From Pseudomonadota bacterium (lineage in GTDB: Bacteria; Pseudomonadota; Gammaproteobacteria; Burkholderiales; Rhodocyclaceae): a DNA stretch of 64,000 nt. Positions 40,313 through 48,356 of this stretch are shown here, in pieces. Positions within the stretch are counted from its first letter, which is position 1. Each line of letters opens with the position of its first letter. The stretch lies in the NCBI GenBank assembly GCA_018241725.1, contig JAFEDI010000078.1:62001-126000 (forward strand), read 5' to 3'. The notes under the pieces are model-generated. The model ran no database searches and had not been told where the DNA came from. It saw only the letters and a program-made list of their open reading frames with translations. Both the position numbers and the translations under genes were made by a program.

Positions 40313-43045
40313 TCAGTTCGAAACGCTCTGACGCAGACGCTTCAGTTCGGGCACGCAGGAGCCGCAGTTGGTGCCGCACTTGGTGCGGGTCTGCAGGACC
40401 TCGAGGGACTCACCGGCCCGGAAGGCGGCCAGGATGTCGTCCTCGGCCACGTCGAAGCAGTTGCAGATCACCTTGCCGCGGGCGGCCTGACCTGCTGGCG
40501 GCTGGGTCAGCGGTGCGAGCAGCCATTGGCGGACTGCCGCAGCGGAGTGTCCCTGCACCATCATGTCGGCCAGCCAGTCGGCAGCCTTGGTTTCGCCCGC
40601 CAGACGCACCGCGGTGAGCGAATCACCTTCCACGAGGGCGCGCTTTGCGATGTCCTTGCGGCTGTCCTGGTAGGACAGCACCTTGGTCGGATCGTCGAGG
40701 GCCAGTTCCTTGTCCAGGGCTTCCAGCAGTGCAGGCTCCAGTTCTTCGCCACGAGCCTTGAGCACCACCACAGGGGCTGTGCGTCCGGCCAGCGTCAGGC
40801 TGGCGTAGGGGAAGTGGGGCAGCCAGCGGCGCAGGCCTTCCATGACGGTCAGCGGGTTCGGGTGGAGTTGGCCATCCTCGCCTACCTCAGTGCGACGCAT
40901 CGCCACCAGCGTCTTGCCGGCGGTGTATTTCTCCACCTGCACGGCGGCGTGCTTGAGTTCGGGCTGCTTCGAGTAGGGATCGAAATCGCCGGGCAGCAGT
41001 ACATTGATGCCCTGGCCGCCCATCGTGTTGCCGCCCCAGTGCATCGGCACGAAGCACTGGCCAGGGCGTAGCGTGGCGGATTCGAGCACCTTCAGCACCA
41101 CTTCGCCGCGCCGGCTCTTCACCTTGACCAGATCGCCGGTGGCGAGGCTGCGGCGCTCCATGTCGTCCTTGTGCATGTGCAGCATGGGCTCGGGTTCATG
41201 GCTGTACAGGCGGGCGACCAGGCCCGTGCGGCTCATGCCGTGCCACTGGTCGCGCAGGCGGCCGGTGTTGAGGTGCAGCGGGTAGCGGGCGCTCGGCGAC
41301 TCGGCGGTGATGCGGTGCTCGGTGACGACGAAGCGGGCTTTGCCGGACGGGGTTGGGAAGATGCCGTCTTCGTAGAGCCGGACCTTGCCCTGGCTGGCGC
41401 CTTCGGGGAAGGGCCATTGCTGGGGGCCGACGGTTTCCAGTGTCGCATAGCTCAGGCCGGTGATGTCCAGGTCGCGACCACGGGTGGATTCCCGGTGCTC
41501 GTTCCAGACTTCTTCCGGCTTGGTATACGGGAACATGCGGGCGGCCAGCTCGCCCTTGCCAAGGCGGGCGCCCAGACGCCGGGCGAAGTCCACCACGATC
41601 GCCCAATCGTGGCGGGCTTCACCCGGCGCGGACACGGCGGGTCGGACGCGGCTGATGGTCCGCTCCGAGTTGGTGACGGTTCCGTCCTTCTCGCCCCAGG
41701 TGGTGGCGGGCAGCAGCAGGTCGGCGTAAGCACAGGTTTCGGTGTGGCTGAAGGCTTCCTGCACGACGACGAACTCGGCGGCCTGCAGGGCTTCGTGGAT
41801 CAGGACCTGGTCCGGCATGGACTGGGCAGGGTTCGTACAGGCGATCCATACCGCCTTCACTTCGCCCGACTTCAGCGCACGGAACAGTTCCACGGCGCTC
41901 TTGCCTGGCTTGTCGGGCACGCTGTCCACGCCCCACAGGGCGGCGACTTCGGCGCGGTGCTCGGGGTTGGCCATATCCCGGTGGGCGGACAGCAGGTTGG
42001 CGAGGCCACCGACTTCACGGCCACCCATCGCGTTGGGCTGGCCGGTCAGGGAGAAGGGGCCGGCGCCGGGGCGGCCGATCTGGCCGCTTGCCAGGTGCAG
42101 GTTGATCAGCGCCGAGTTGTTGTGGGTGCCGAAGGAGAACTGGTTGAGCCCCTGGCAGTACATGGACATCGTGGCCTTCGAGGTAGCGAAGATCTGTGCC
42201 GCCTCCTCGATGCGCTTCCTGTCCAGCCCGCAGATCGTGGCCGCCATCGCCGGCGTGTATTCGCGGACGGTCTTCTTCAGCGCGTCGAAGCCTTCGGTAT
42301 GGGCGTCGATGTAGTCCCGGTTCACCCAGCCCTCCCACAGCATCACGTGGAGCATCGCGTTGTACAGCGCGATGTCGGTGCCGGGCAGCAGGGCCAAGTG
42401 CAGGTCGGAGGCGTCGGCCGTGTCGGTGCGGCGCGGGTCGATGACGACCAGCTTCATGTCCGGGTTGGCCTTGCGGGCGTCCTCGATGCGGCGGAAGGCG
42501 ATCGGATGCGCGAAGGCGGTGTTGCTGCCGGTGATGAACAGCGCGCTGGTGTGGGCGATGTCCGCGTAGCTGCACGGCGGCGCGTCAGCACCCAGGCTCA
42601 GCTTGTAGCCGGCCACCGCGCTGGACATGCACAGGCGGGAGTTCGTGTCCAGGTTGTTGCTGCCGACGAGTCCCTTCATCAGCTTGTTGAAGACGTAGTA
42701 GTCCTCGGTCAGCAACTGGCCGGCACCGTAGACCGCGACGGCGTCGGGGCCGTGTTCGGCGATGATCGCCGCGAAGCGCTCGGCGGCCGCGTCGAGGGCG
42801 GTATCCCAGCTCGCGCGCTGGCGGGGGCTGCTGCGGTCGGTGCGTAACTCTGGATACAGGGCGCGGGCGACCTGGGTGTCGGGCGCGGCGGTCAGGTGCA
42901 GCGTGGCACCCTTGGTGCACAACCGGCCGAAATTGGCCGGATGGTCCGGGTCGCCCCGGACGCCGGTGATGCGACCGGCTTCATGTTCGATTACGACACC
43001 GCAGCCGACGCCGCAGTAACAACAGGTGGATTTGGTTTCTGCCAT
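40313..43045 (-). CDS. nasA: assimilatory nitrate reductase, molybdenum subunit with C-terminal BFD-like [2Fe-2S] domain
   Basis: Reduces nitrate to nitrite in the cytosol for nitrogen assimilation. At 910 residues it has an N-terminal [4Fe-4S] site (CCYCGVGCGV and GRLCTKG), the molybdopterin oxidoreductase body (TNSRLCMSSAVAGYK with the Mo-region Cys), a dinucleotide-binding domain (WHGMSRTGLVARL, MHWGGNT), and a C-terminal bacterioferritin-associated-ferredoxin-like module with CNCFDV and CGTNCGSC. The start at 43045 follows AAAGGAGTCGTA, and a sigma-54 promoter lies just upstream. nirB, nirD and the nitrate transporter usually linked to nasA are not in this window. Confidence 0.94.
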   Translation of the reverse strand: MAETKSTCCYCGVGCGVVIEHEAGRITGVRGDPDHPANFGRLCTKGATLHLTAAPDTQVARALYPELRTDRSSPRQRASWDTALDAAAERFAAIIAEHGPDAVAVYGAGQLLTEDYYVFNKLMKGLVGSNNLDTNSRLCMSSAVAGYKLSLGADAPPCSYADIAHTSALFITGSNTAFAHPIAFRRIEDARKANPDMKLVVIDPRRTDTADASDLHLALLPGTDIALYNAMLHVMLWEGWVNRDYIDAHTEGFDALKKTVREYTPAMAATICGLDRKRIEEAAQIFATSKATMSMYCQGLNQFSFGTHNNSALINLHLASGQIGRPGAGPFSLTGQPNAMGGREVGGLANLLSAHRDMANPEHRAEVAALWGVDSVPDKPGKSAVELFRALKSGEVKAVWIACTNPAQSMPDQVLIHEALQAAEFVVVQEAFSHTETCAYADLLLPATTWGEKDGTVTNSERTISRVRPAVSAPGEARHDWAIVVDFARRLGARLGKGELAARMFPYTKPEEVWNEHRESTRGRDLDITGLSYATLETVGPQQWPFPEGASQGKVRLYEDGIFPTPSGKARFVVTEHRITAESPSARYPLHLNTGRLRDQWHGMSRTGLVARLYSHEPEPMLHMHKDDMERRSLATGDLVKVKSRRGEVVLKVLESATLRPGQCFVPMHWGGNTMGGQGINVLLPGDFDPYSKQPELKHAAVQVEKYTAGKTLVAMRRTEVGEDGQLHPNPLTVMEGLRRWLPHFPYASLTLAGRTAPVVVLKARGEELEPALLEALDKELALDDPTKVLSYQDSRKDIAKRALVEGDSLTAVRLAGETKAADWLADMMVQGHSAAAVRQWLLAPLTQPPAGQAARGKVICNCFDVAEDDILAAFRAGESLEVLQTRTKCGTNCGSCVPELKRLRQSVSN

Positions 43046-43071
43046 TACGACTCCTTTGGTGAGCGGAGTCC

Positions 43072-43087
43072 AGCAAGCGTCGTGCCA
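43072..43087 (-). promoter_or_regulatory. sigma-54 promoter of nasA
   Basis: On the minus strand TGGCAC, five bases (GACGC) and TTGCT reproduce the -24/-12 consensus TGGCACG-N4-TTGCW perfectly. The predicted start is near 43062, giving a leader of about 17 bases before the nasA ATG. Three GGTGC/GCACC half-sites lie upstream (43130-43190) with non-canonical spacing, possibly for NtrC. Confidence 0.82.
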
Positions 43088-43231
43088 ATCGTCTAAGTCC
43101 CTGTGTTCCTTGCGTAGCGCCATTCGCACGCACCAAAGAGTGGCGACGCGGCGTCGAAATGGTGCGGTCACCGCGGTCGCGCACCAGGAGTGGGCGCGGC
43201 GCGGTGGCTCAGGGCCGATGGAGGCCGTAGG

Positions 43232-44029
43232 TCAGGCGAACACCTTCCAGGAACGGGCCGTCCGGGTGCCGAAGATCTGTGGGTTCTGCGGCAGCTGGTT
43301 GGTCGGCAGGAAGCCCGGCGTGATCTTCTTGAACCAGTCCTGGTAGCTGGCAGTGGCCGGCAGCGAAGCCAGAGCCTTCAGTGCGTAGTAGGTAAAGGCC
43401 CCGTTCGGACGTCCCTTGAAGCTGGTGTCCCAGCTGAACTGGCTGTCGGTGCAGCCGGCCAGCAGCAGGTCGCCGCCGCTGCGCGACAGGCCACCCGAGG
43501 TGGGCAGCTTGGCGACGCGGGGGGCGGGTAGGTCGGCGGCCTTCATCCATGCCTCGGGCGGCAGGAAGCGCGCGCGTGGGAGGCCCGGGTCGAGATCAAG
43601 GGCGTTGCCGCGGGTCACGCTGCCGGAATGGCAGCTGTCCGAGATCAGCACGACCCGTACGCCGGTGGCGTGGTGGGTGAAGATCGGTGCGATCTCGTCG
43701 TCCAGCAGTACGTTGCCGGAGCCGATGTCCCACGGGCACAGGCCCTCGTCGCGGCCGTCGGGCTCGTCGCCGTTCTGGTCCGGCACCCAGGTGCCGTGGC
43801 CGGAATAGGTGATGATGATGGAGTCGCCCTTGGCCGCGCCGCCGATCAGGTCGGTCATGGCGCCGACCATTGCTGCCTTGGTGGCCTGGCTGTCGAGCAG
43901 GGTGGTGACGGCGAAGCCGCGTGCGGTGAGTGCTGCAGCCCAGTCGGTGGCGTCGTTGACGCAGCCGCTCAGGTCGTTCTGTGTGCCCGGGTAGTCGTTG
44001 ATGCCGATGCACAAGGCTTTCTTGCTCAT
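43232..44029 (-). CDS. caspase family protein (orthocaspase/metacaspase type)
   Basis: A 265-residue C14-family peptidase domain and little else. It begins with KKALCIGINDYPGTQNDLSGCVNDA, the p20 opening. The catalytic dyad is His78 in TYSGHGTW and Cys133 in SDSCHSG. No signal peptide or membrane helix is seen, so it is cytosolic. Bacterial orthocaspases cleave after Arg or Lys and are linked to stress responses or defence in some species; here the substrate is unknown. The start at 44029 follows GGGGGAAAAG. Neighbours on the same strand are ybiB upstream and nasA downstream. Confidence 0.88.
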   Translation of the reverse strand: MSKKALCIGINDYPGTQNDLSGCVNDATDWAAALTARGFAVTTLLDSQATKAAMVGAMTDLIGGAAKGDSIIITYSGHGTWVPDQNGDEPDGRDEGLCPWDIGSGNVLLDDEIAPIFTHHATGVRVVLISDSCHSGSVTRGNALDLDPGLPRARFLPPEAWMKAADLPAPRVAKLPTSGGLSRSGGDLLLAGCTDSQFSWDTSFKGRPNGAFTYYALKALASLPATASYQDWFKKITPGFLPTNQLPQNPQIFGTRTARSWKVFA

Positions 44030-44108
44030 GATCTTTTCCCCCTCTCTCATGTCGTTCGGGCCATGCGGGGCCTGGTGGCCCGGGTCATTGGATTGGCATG
44101 GCCCTTGG

Positions 44109-44136
44109 ATTTAAGCACGGGGCGGGGAAAGGTCAA
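44109..44136 (-). promoter_or_regulatory. candidate promoter of the caspase gene
   Basis: On the minus strand TTGACC (44136-44131) and TTAAAT (44114-44109) are 16 bases apart, about 80 bases before the start codon. The -10 box is weak. Confidence 0.35.
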
Positions 44137-44159
44137 TGGCAGCCTGCGCCGGAGCGACC

Positions 44160-45092
44160 TCAGACTGTGGTACGGGGAACACCGCTGAGTTCCTTCAGGG
44201 CGCTGGCCTGGTCGAGAATGGGCTGTGGAATGGCCACTTCACCGGCCAGCATGGCGCGGATCAGCGCGGCGTTGGCCGTGACTTCCGGATCGTCGGCGCG
44301 CCCTTCGATCGGCGGCGCACCGCCTTCCTCCGCCGGGAAGGCGACCTGCGCGTCGCCATTCACGAAGACTTCCAGCCGTGGTCGGCGGCGCGGATTGGCA
44401 AAGGCTTCACCTTCGGTGCCGCGGAGCAGCATGGACACGCCGCCGGTGGCGACGAGGTGTTCGTGGATGCGTTCCAGGTACTCGGGGTGGGTCATCGAGG
44501 CGACCCGCACGCTGTGGCCCGGCGCCGGATCGAGCAGCTTGGCCAGAGTATGGCCGCTGTTGCGTACGCCAAGACGCGGGCGCAGGGCGAGTAGCGGCGC
44601 CAGTCCCGGAGCCAGGGTTTCCAGCGGAAGGCAGGTCAGGTGCTTTTCGGCGAGCTGGGCTTCCGCCTCTGTGAGGTCTGCCGCCGGATGGATGTCGAGG
44701 CCCGCCAGTAGTTCGAAGGGGCTGACCCGGCTGTCGAAGTCGTGGCGCCCCTGGATCAGCACCGGCACGCCATCCCGCACCAGCAGTAGGGCCAGCAAGG
44801 GCATCAGGTTGGCTTGCCGGCGCGCGCCGTTGTAGGTGGGAAGCACCACCACGCGGGGACCGGCCGGAACGCGGATGCGGGCCGTGCGGGCGTCGAGGGC
44901 GCGCTGGAAGCCCAGCAATTCGTCCGTGGACTCGGCCTTGATGCGCATCGACAGGATGATGGCGCCCATTTCCAGGTCGGGCACGCGACCGTCGAGCATG
45001 TCGCCGAACAGGGATTCGGCCTGGTCGATGGTAAGCGGTTTGGAGCCTTTCGGCCCGCGGCCGATCTCCTTGATGAATGGGGCGTAGGACAT
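44160..45092 (-). CDS. ybiB: DNA-binding protein YbiB (anthranilate phosphoribosyltransferase-like fold)
   Basis: A 310-residue protein of the TrpD2/YbiB family, which has the phosphoribosyltransferase fold but binds nucleic acid without sequence specificity in E. coli. The helical N-terminal domain is LTIDQAESLFGDMLDGRVPDLEMGAI. The TrpD-type PRPP loop is altered (LPTYNGARRQANLMPLLALLL), and VRNSGHTLAKLLDP corresponds to the TrpD hinge region. The start at 45092 (MSYAPFIKEIGRG) is the family N-terminus; an upstream frame adds 56 unrelated residues. About 130 bases separate it from the caspase gene. Confidence 0.86.
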   Translation of the reverse strand: MSYAPFIKEIGRGPKGSKPLTIDQAESLFGDMLDGRVPDLEMGAIILSMRIKAESTDELLGFQRALDARTARIRVPAGPRVVVLPTYNGARRQANLMPLLALLLVRDGVPVLIQGRHDFDSRVSPFELLAGLDIHPAADLTEAEAQLAEKHLTCLPLETLAPGLAPLLALRPRLGVRNSGHTLAKLLDPAPGHSVRVASMTHPEYLERIHEHLVATGGVSMLLRGTEGEAFANPRRRPRLEVFVNGDAQVAFPAEEGGAPPIEGRADDPEVTANAALIRAMLAGEVAIPQPILDQASALKELSGVPRTTV

Positions 45093-45189
45093 GGGGAAGA
45101 GTACGCGTATCGATGGATGAGCGCAGAAGTGTAGCGGAAGCGTCAGTCCGGCTGGCATGCGGGGATGCGTCGGGCGATGAGGACGGGGC

Positions 45190-46092
45190 CTACGGGATGT
45201 CCAGCGCGATGTCCCCGACCGGCAGCCTGGCCACTCCTTGAGGGCCTGCCGCCTCGTCACCGCGGGAGGTCACGCGGGCAAACTGGAATCCGGCGAGGCC
45301 CGCCAGTGAGAACTTCAGGCTGCCCAGTTCCTGCTTGAGGCTGGCGTCGAGGAAGGCCAGCCTGGCGCCTAGGGCACTGGCTGGCGTGCCACTGCCGAGC
45401 TGCTTCAGCGCGAAGTCGCGCCATGCCGGGTAGTCCCGGCCGCCGATCGTCAGTACCAGGGGCGAGCAGCGGGCGACGCCGTAGTAGGTCAGGGGCGCGC
45501 GCTGCTCTCCGACCCTGCGGGCCAAGACGTCGCGGATCAGGTCGAGGCCGTCGATCTTCAGAATGGCGCTGGTGGGTAGACCGTCGACGCTCAGCTCAAA
45601 GGTAGACACCAGCCATGGGCGGCGCTGCTTGATGCCGACGGGCGGTTTTACCGGGTTGCCGGCCGGAAGCGCGGCGATCCTTTCGGGCTGGAGGACCGCG
45701 CGGACCAAGTAAAGGTCCTTCTGCGTGGCGGAGCAGGGGGGAAAGTGCAGTTCGGTGAGCACGCAGCCGGCGAGCTGGAAGCCTTCCTGGATCGTGCCGT
45801 TGAGATCCGTACGCAGCACCTCGAGATTGAGCAGGTGATGGCCGCCGCCGGCCAGTTCCAGCACCCACTTCGCCAGCAGCGGGAAGGACTGAGGCTGTAT
45901 GGACAGGGTCAGCGTGCCGAGCTCCGGCTCCCCGATCTGGATGTCGGTTCGCGACGCAGGCAGACCGGTGCCGGGTTCGTGCACCGACCAGTTGATCTCG
46001 GGCAGGGTGTAGTCCGTCAACGGGAAGGTGGTCCCGTCGACGCTCAGGTAGCTTCCTCCGACGGCATAAGGGGCAAGGGCGCGTTCGGCCAT
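45190..46092 (-). CDS. unrecognised protein, two phage tail-tube-like domains suspected
   Basis: A 300-residue soluble protein that I cannot assign firmly. It divides into two similar beta-rich halves separated by a Pro-rich linker near residue 145. The first (about 10-135) has LPEINW, LTLSIQPQSFPLLAKWVLEL and a closing LTELHFPPC. The second (about 158-280) has ELSVDGL, ILKIDGL, LVLTIGGRDYPAWRDFAL and LKFSLAGLAGFQFARV. The order of a Gly-Leu strand turn, a 'nltL-like' strand with an aromatic at the W position, and a closing strand resembles the gp19/Hcp tail-tube fold; this is pattern reading only. The start follows GAGGAG (AGTTCATC spacing). No phage or secretion genes adjoin. Confidence 0.7.
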   Translation of the reverse strand: MAERALAPYAVGGSYLSVDGTTFPLTDYTLPEINWSVHEPGTGLPASRTDIQIGEPELGTLTLSIQPQSFPLLAKWVLELAGGGHHLLNLEVLRTDLNGTIQEGFQLAGCVLTELHFPPCSATQKDLYLVRAVLQPERIAALPAGNPVKPPVGIKQRRPWLVSTFELSVDGLPTSAILKIDGLDLIRDVLARRVGEQRAPLTYYGVARCSPLVLTIGGRDYPAWRDFALKQLGSGTPASALGARLAFLDASLKQELGSLKFSLAGLAGFQFARVTSRGDEAAGPQGVARLPVGDIALDIP

Positions 46093-46262
46093 GATGAACT
46101 CTCCTCGATGGAGGGGTCTTACGCTGTGTTGCCGCCCCGCATCCAAGATAGATGCCGACTGGGCAGAAGACAATGACGACGTCAAGCGGGGGCTGTGGCC
46201 GGTGGTCGTGGCGGCCTGGCCACGGCATGCTGGCGGCCGATGCAAAGCGAAAGGAGATGGGT

Positions 46263-47408
46263 GTGAAGTCCGTTTTCTGGAAAAACCCGCGTAGCGGTGC
46301 CTTGCTGCTGAGCGTGGGCTTGTGCGTTCCGGCGCTGGCTGCGCCGCAGGTGGATATGCTGCGCCTGCCGCCGGGTTTCCGCGTGGAGGTGCTCACCGAT
46401 CGGGTGCCGAATGCCCGCGGGATGAGCCTCGGCGACTTCGCCGACGGGCGCGGCGTGGTCTATGTGGGCAGTCGTACGGCCGGCAAGGTCTATGGGGTGG
46501 AGGTTGACAAGGGGCGGGCGACGCGTGTGCACACGCTGGCCAGCGGGCTGGAGCAGCCGGTGGGTGTGGCCTACCGGGACGGCAGCCTGTTCGTGTCGGC
46601 GGTGTCGCGCATCGTGGTCCTCGATGGCGTCGCCCGACACCTCGACAAACCACCGGCACTGCGGGCCTTGAGCACCCGCTTTCCCACCGAAACGCACCAT
46701 GGATGGAAGTTCATCGCGTTTGGCCCGGATGGCTGGCTCTACGTGCCGGTCGGTGCGCCGTGCAACATCTGCGAACCGGACGAGCGACGCTACGCCAACA
46801 TCCAGCGCATCCGCGCGGACGGCAGCGGTGCCGAGGTGGTGGCTCGGGGTGTGCGCAACACTGTCGGCTTCGATTGGAACCCGGCGGATGGCAGCCTGTG
46901 GCTCACCGACAACGGCCGCGACATGCTCGGCGACGAGCTGCCGTCCGACGAGCTGAACCGGGTGACGAAGAGCGGCGAGCATTTCGGCTATCCCTATTGC
47001 CACCAGGGCGACATCGCCGACCCCGAGTTCGGCACGAAGCGCACGTGCAAGGCGTTCACGCCGCCGGTTGCCAGGCTCGGGGCGCACGTGGCGGCGCTGG
47101 GTATGCGCTTCTACACCGGCCGCATGTTCCCGGCGGCCTACCGCAACAACATCTTCATCGCCGAGCACGGCTCGTGGAACCGCAGCCGCAAGTCCGGCTA
47201 CCGCATCGTGCGTGTGGAACTGGACCAGGCTGGCAAGGTGCTGCGCCAGGAGGTCTTTGCCGAGGGCTGGCTGCAGGTGGATGCCGGCGGTCAGGAACAC
47301 GTGTGGGGGCGGCCCGCCGATGTGCTGGTGTTGCCGGACGGTTCGCTGCTGATCAGCGACGATCAGGCTGGAGCGATCTACCGTGTGAGCTACGATGGCG
47401 GTTCGTAA
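46263..47408 (+). CDS. PQQ-dependent sugar (sorbosone/glucose) dehydrogenase family protein, exported
   Basis: A 381-residue secreted beta-propeller of the soluble aldose/sorbosone dehydrogenase family. The N-terminal signal peptide (KSVFWKNPRSGALLLSVGLC, then VPALA) precedes LPPGFRVEVLTDRVPNARGM. Family markers are FGPDGWLYVPVGAPCNICEP, VARGVRNTVGFDWNP, LTDNGRDMLGDELPSDELN, HFGYPYCHQGD and AEHGSWNRS. The GTG at 46263 lies six bases after AAGGAG; an ATG at 46257 abuts the Shine-Dalgarno too closely. PQQ synthesis genes are not seen. It is divergent from the tail-tube-like gene and 75 bases from the reductase pair. Confidence 0.85.
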   Translation: MKSVFWKNPRSGALLLSVGLCVPALAAPQVDMLRLPPGFRVEVLTDRVPNARGMSLGDFADGRGVVYVGSRTAGKVYGVEVDKGRATRVHTLASGLEQPVGVAYRDGSLFVSAVSRIVVLDGVARHLDKPPALRALSTRFPTETHHGWKFIAFGPDGWLYVPVGAPCNICEPDERRYANIQRIRADGSGAEVVARGVRNTVGFDWNPADGSLWLTDNGRDMLGDELPSDELNRVTKSGEHFGYPYCHQGDIADPEFGTKRTCKAFTPPVARLGAHVAALGMRFYTGRMFPAAYRNNIFIAEHGSWNRSRKSGYRIVRVELDQAGKVLRQEVFAEGWLQVDAGGQEHVWGRPADVLVLPDGSLLISDDQAGAIYRVSYDGGS

Positions 47409-47452
47409 GCGCGCGTTTCCCCGATTGCATCACCGGGCGGTGGCGGCTAGGC

Positions 47453-47479
47453 TGCGTCCTTTTCGGTCGCGAGGACGCA
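47453..47479 (+). other. hairpin overlapping the ribosome binding site of the first reductase
   Basis: TGCGTCCT (47453-47460) pairs with AGGACGCA (47472-47479) over 11 bases. The downstream arm contains the GAGG ribosome binding site four bases before ATG 47484, so folding would hide it. Confidence 0.5.
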
Positions 47480-47483
47480 AGCA

Positions 47484-48356
47484 ATGAAAGTCGGTTTCAT
47501 CGGTCTGGGCATCATGGGGCGCCCGATGGCGCTCAACCTCCTCAAGGGCGGCTATGACGTGACCGTGTGGGCGCGCCGCGCCGAATCCATGGCGCCGCTG
47601 TTGGAGGCCGGCGCCAAGGGCGCCGCCGATGGCGCGGCGGTGGCTGCGACCTGTGACGTGGTGTTTTCGATGGTGGCGGATGCCGCCGACGTGGAGCAGG
47701 TGGCCCTTGGCACCGGTGGCGTGGCCGAAGGCGCCAAAGCTGGGCTGATCTACGTGGACATGAGCACCATTGCGCCGGCTGCCGCCCAGTCGATTGCGGC
47801 ACGGCTGGCCGAACGGGGCGTGACCATGCTCGATGCGCCGGTGTCCGGCGGCGAGGTTGGGGCGATCAACGCGGGGCTCACCATCATGGTCGGCGGCGAC
47901 GAGGCAGCCTTCGAGACCGTCAAGCCGCTGTTCGCCTGCATGGGCAAGGCCGCCACGCTGATCGGCGGGCCCGGTGCCGGCCAGGTGGCCAAGGCGTGTA
48001 ACCAGATCCTCACCGGCGTCGGCGTGATGGCGGTAGCCGAGGCCTTCAACTTCGCTCGCAAGAGCGGTGTCGATGCCGGCCGCGTGCGCGAGGCGCTGCT
48101 CGGTGGCTTCGCCTACAGCCGCATTCTGGAAAACCATGGCCAGCGCATGCTCGACCGCAACTTCAAGCCGGGCTTCAAGGCCTGGATGCACCAGAAGGAC
48201 ATGAATATCGTGATGCAGGAAGCCCACCGCCTCGGGCTGATGCTGCCGAGCAGCGCCGCCACGGCTCAGCTCTTCAACGCGCTGGTCGGTAGCGGGATGG
48301 GTGAGGAGGATTCCATCGCTGCCCTCAAGCTGCTGGAAAACCTGTCGGGAGAATGA
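47484..48356 (+). CDS. NAD(P)-dependent oxidoreductase, 3-hydroxyisobutyrate dehydrogenase family (copy 1)
   Basis: A 290-residue beta-hydroxyacid dehydrogenase. The nucleotide-binding GLGIMGRPMALNLL is at the N-terminus. The substrate-binding DAPVSGGEVGA and the catalytic Lys in GAGQVAKACNQIL are intact. It could be a 2-hydroxy-3-oxopropionate (tartronate semialdehyde) reductase; the substrate cannot be fixed from the sequence. It overlaps its paralogue at 48353 by four bases. Confidence 0.88.
   Translation: MKVGFIGLGIMGRPMALNLLKGGYDVTVWARRAESMAPLLEAGAKGAADGAAVAATCDVVFSMVADAADVEQVALGTGGVAEGAKAGLIYVDMSTIAPAAAQSIAARLAERGVTMLDAPVSGGEVGAINAGLTIMVGGDEAAFETVKPLFACMGKAATLIGGPGAGQVAKACNQILTGVGVMAVAEAFNFARKSGVDAGRVREALLGGFAYSRILENHGQRMLDRNFKPGFKAWMHQKDMNIVMQEAHRLGLMLPSSAATAQLFNALVGSGMGEEDSIAALKLLENLSGE

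Noticed and set aside
41171-42847. 558-codon plus-strand frame opposite nasA
   Set aside because: nasA has every catalytic motif on the other strand; this frame is Gly/Val/Arg-rich with no recognisable domain.
43130-43190. NtrC enhancer upstream of nasA
   Set aside because: GGTGC/GCACC half-sites are present but not with the usual inward orientation and short spacing, so not listed as a site.
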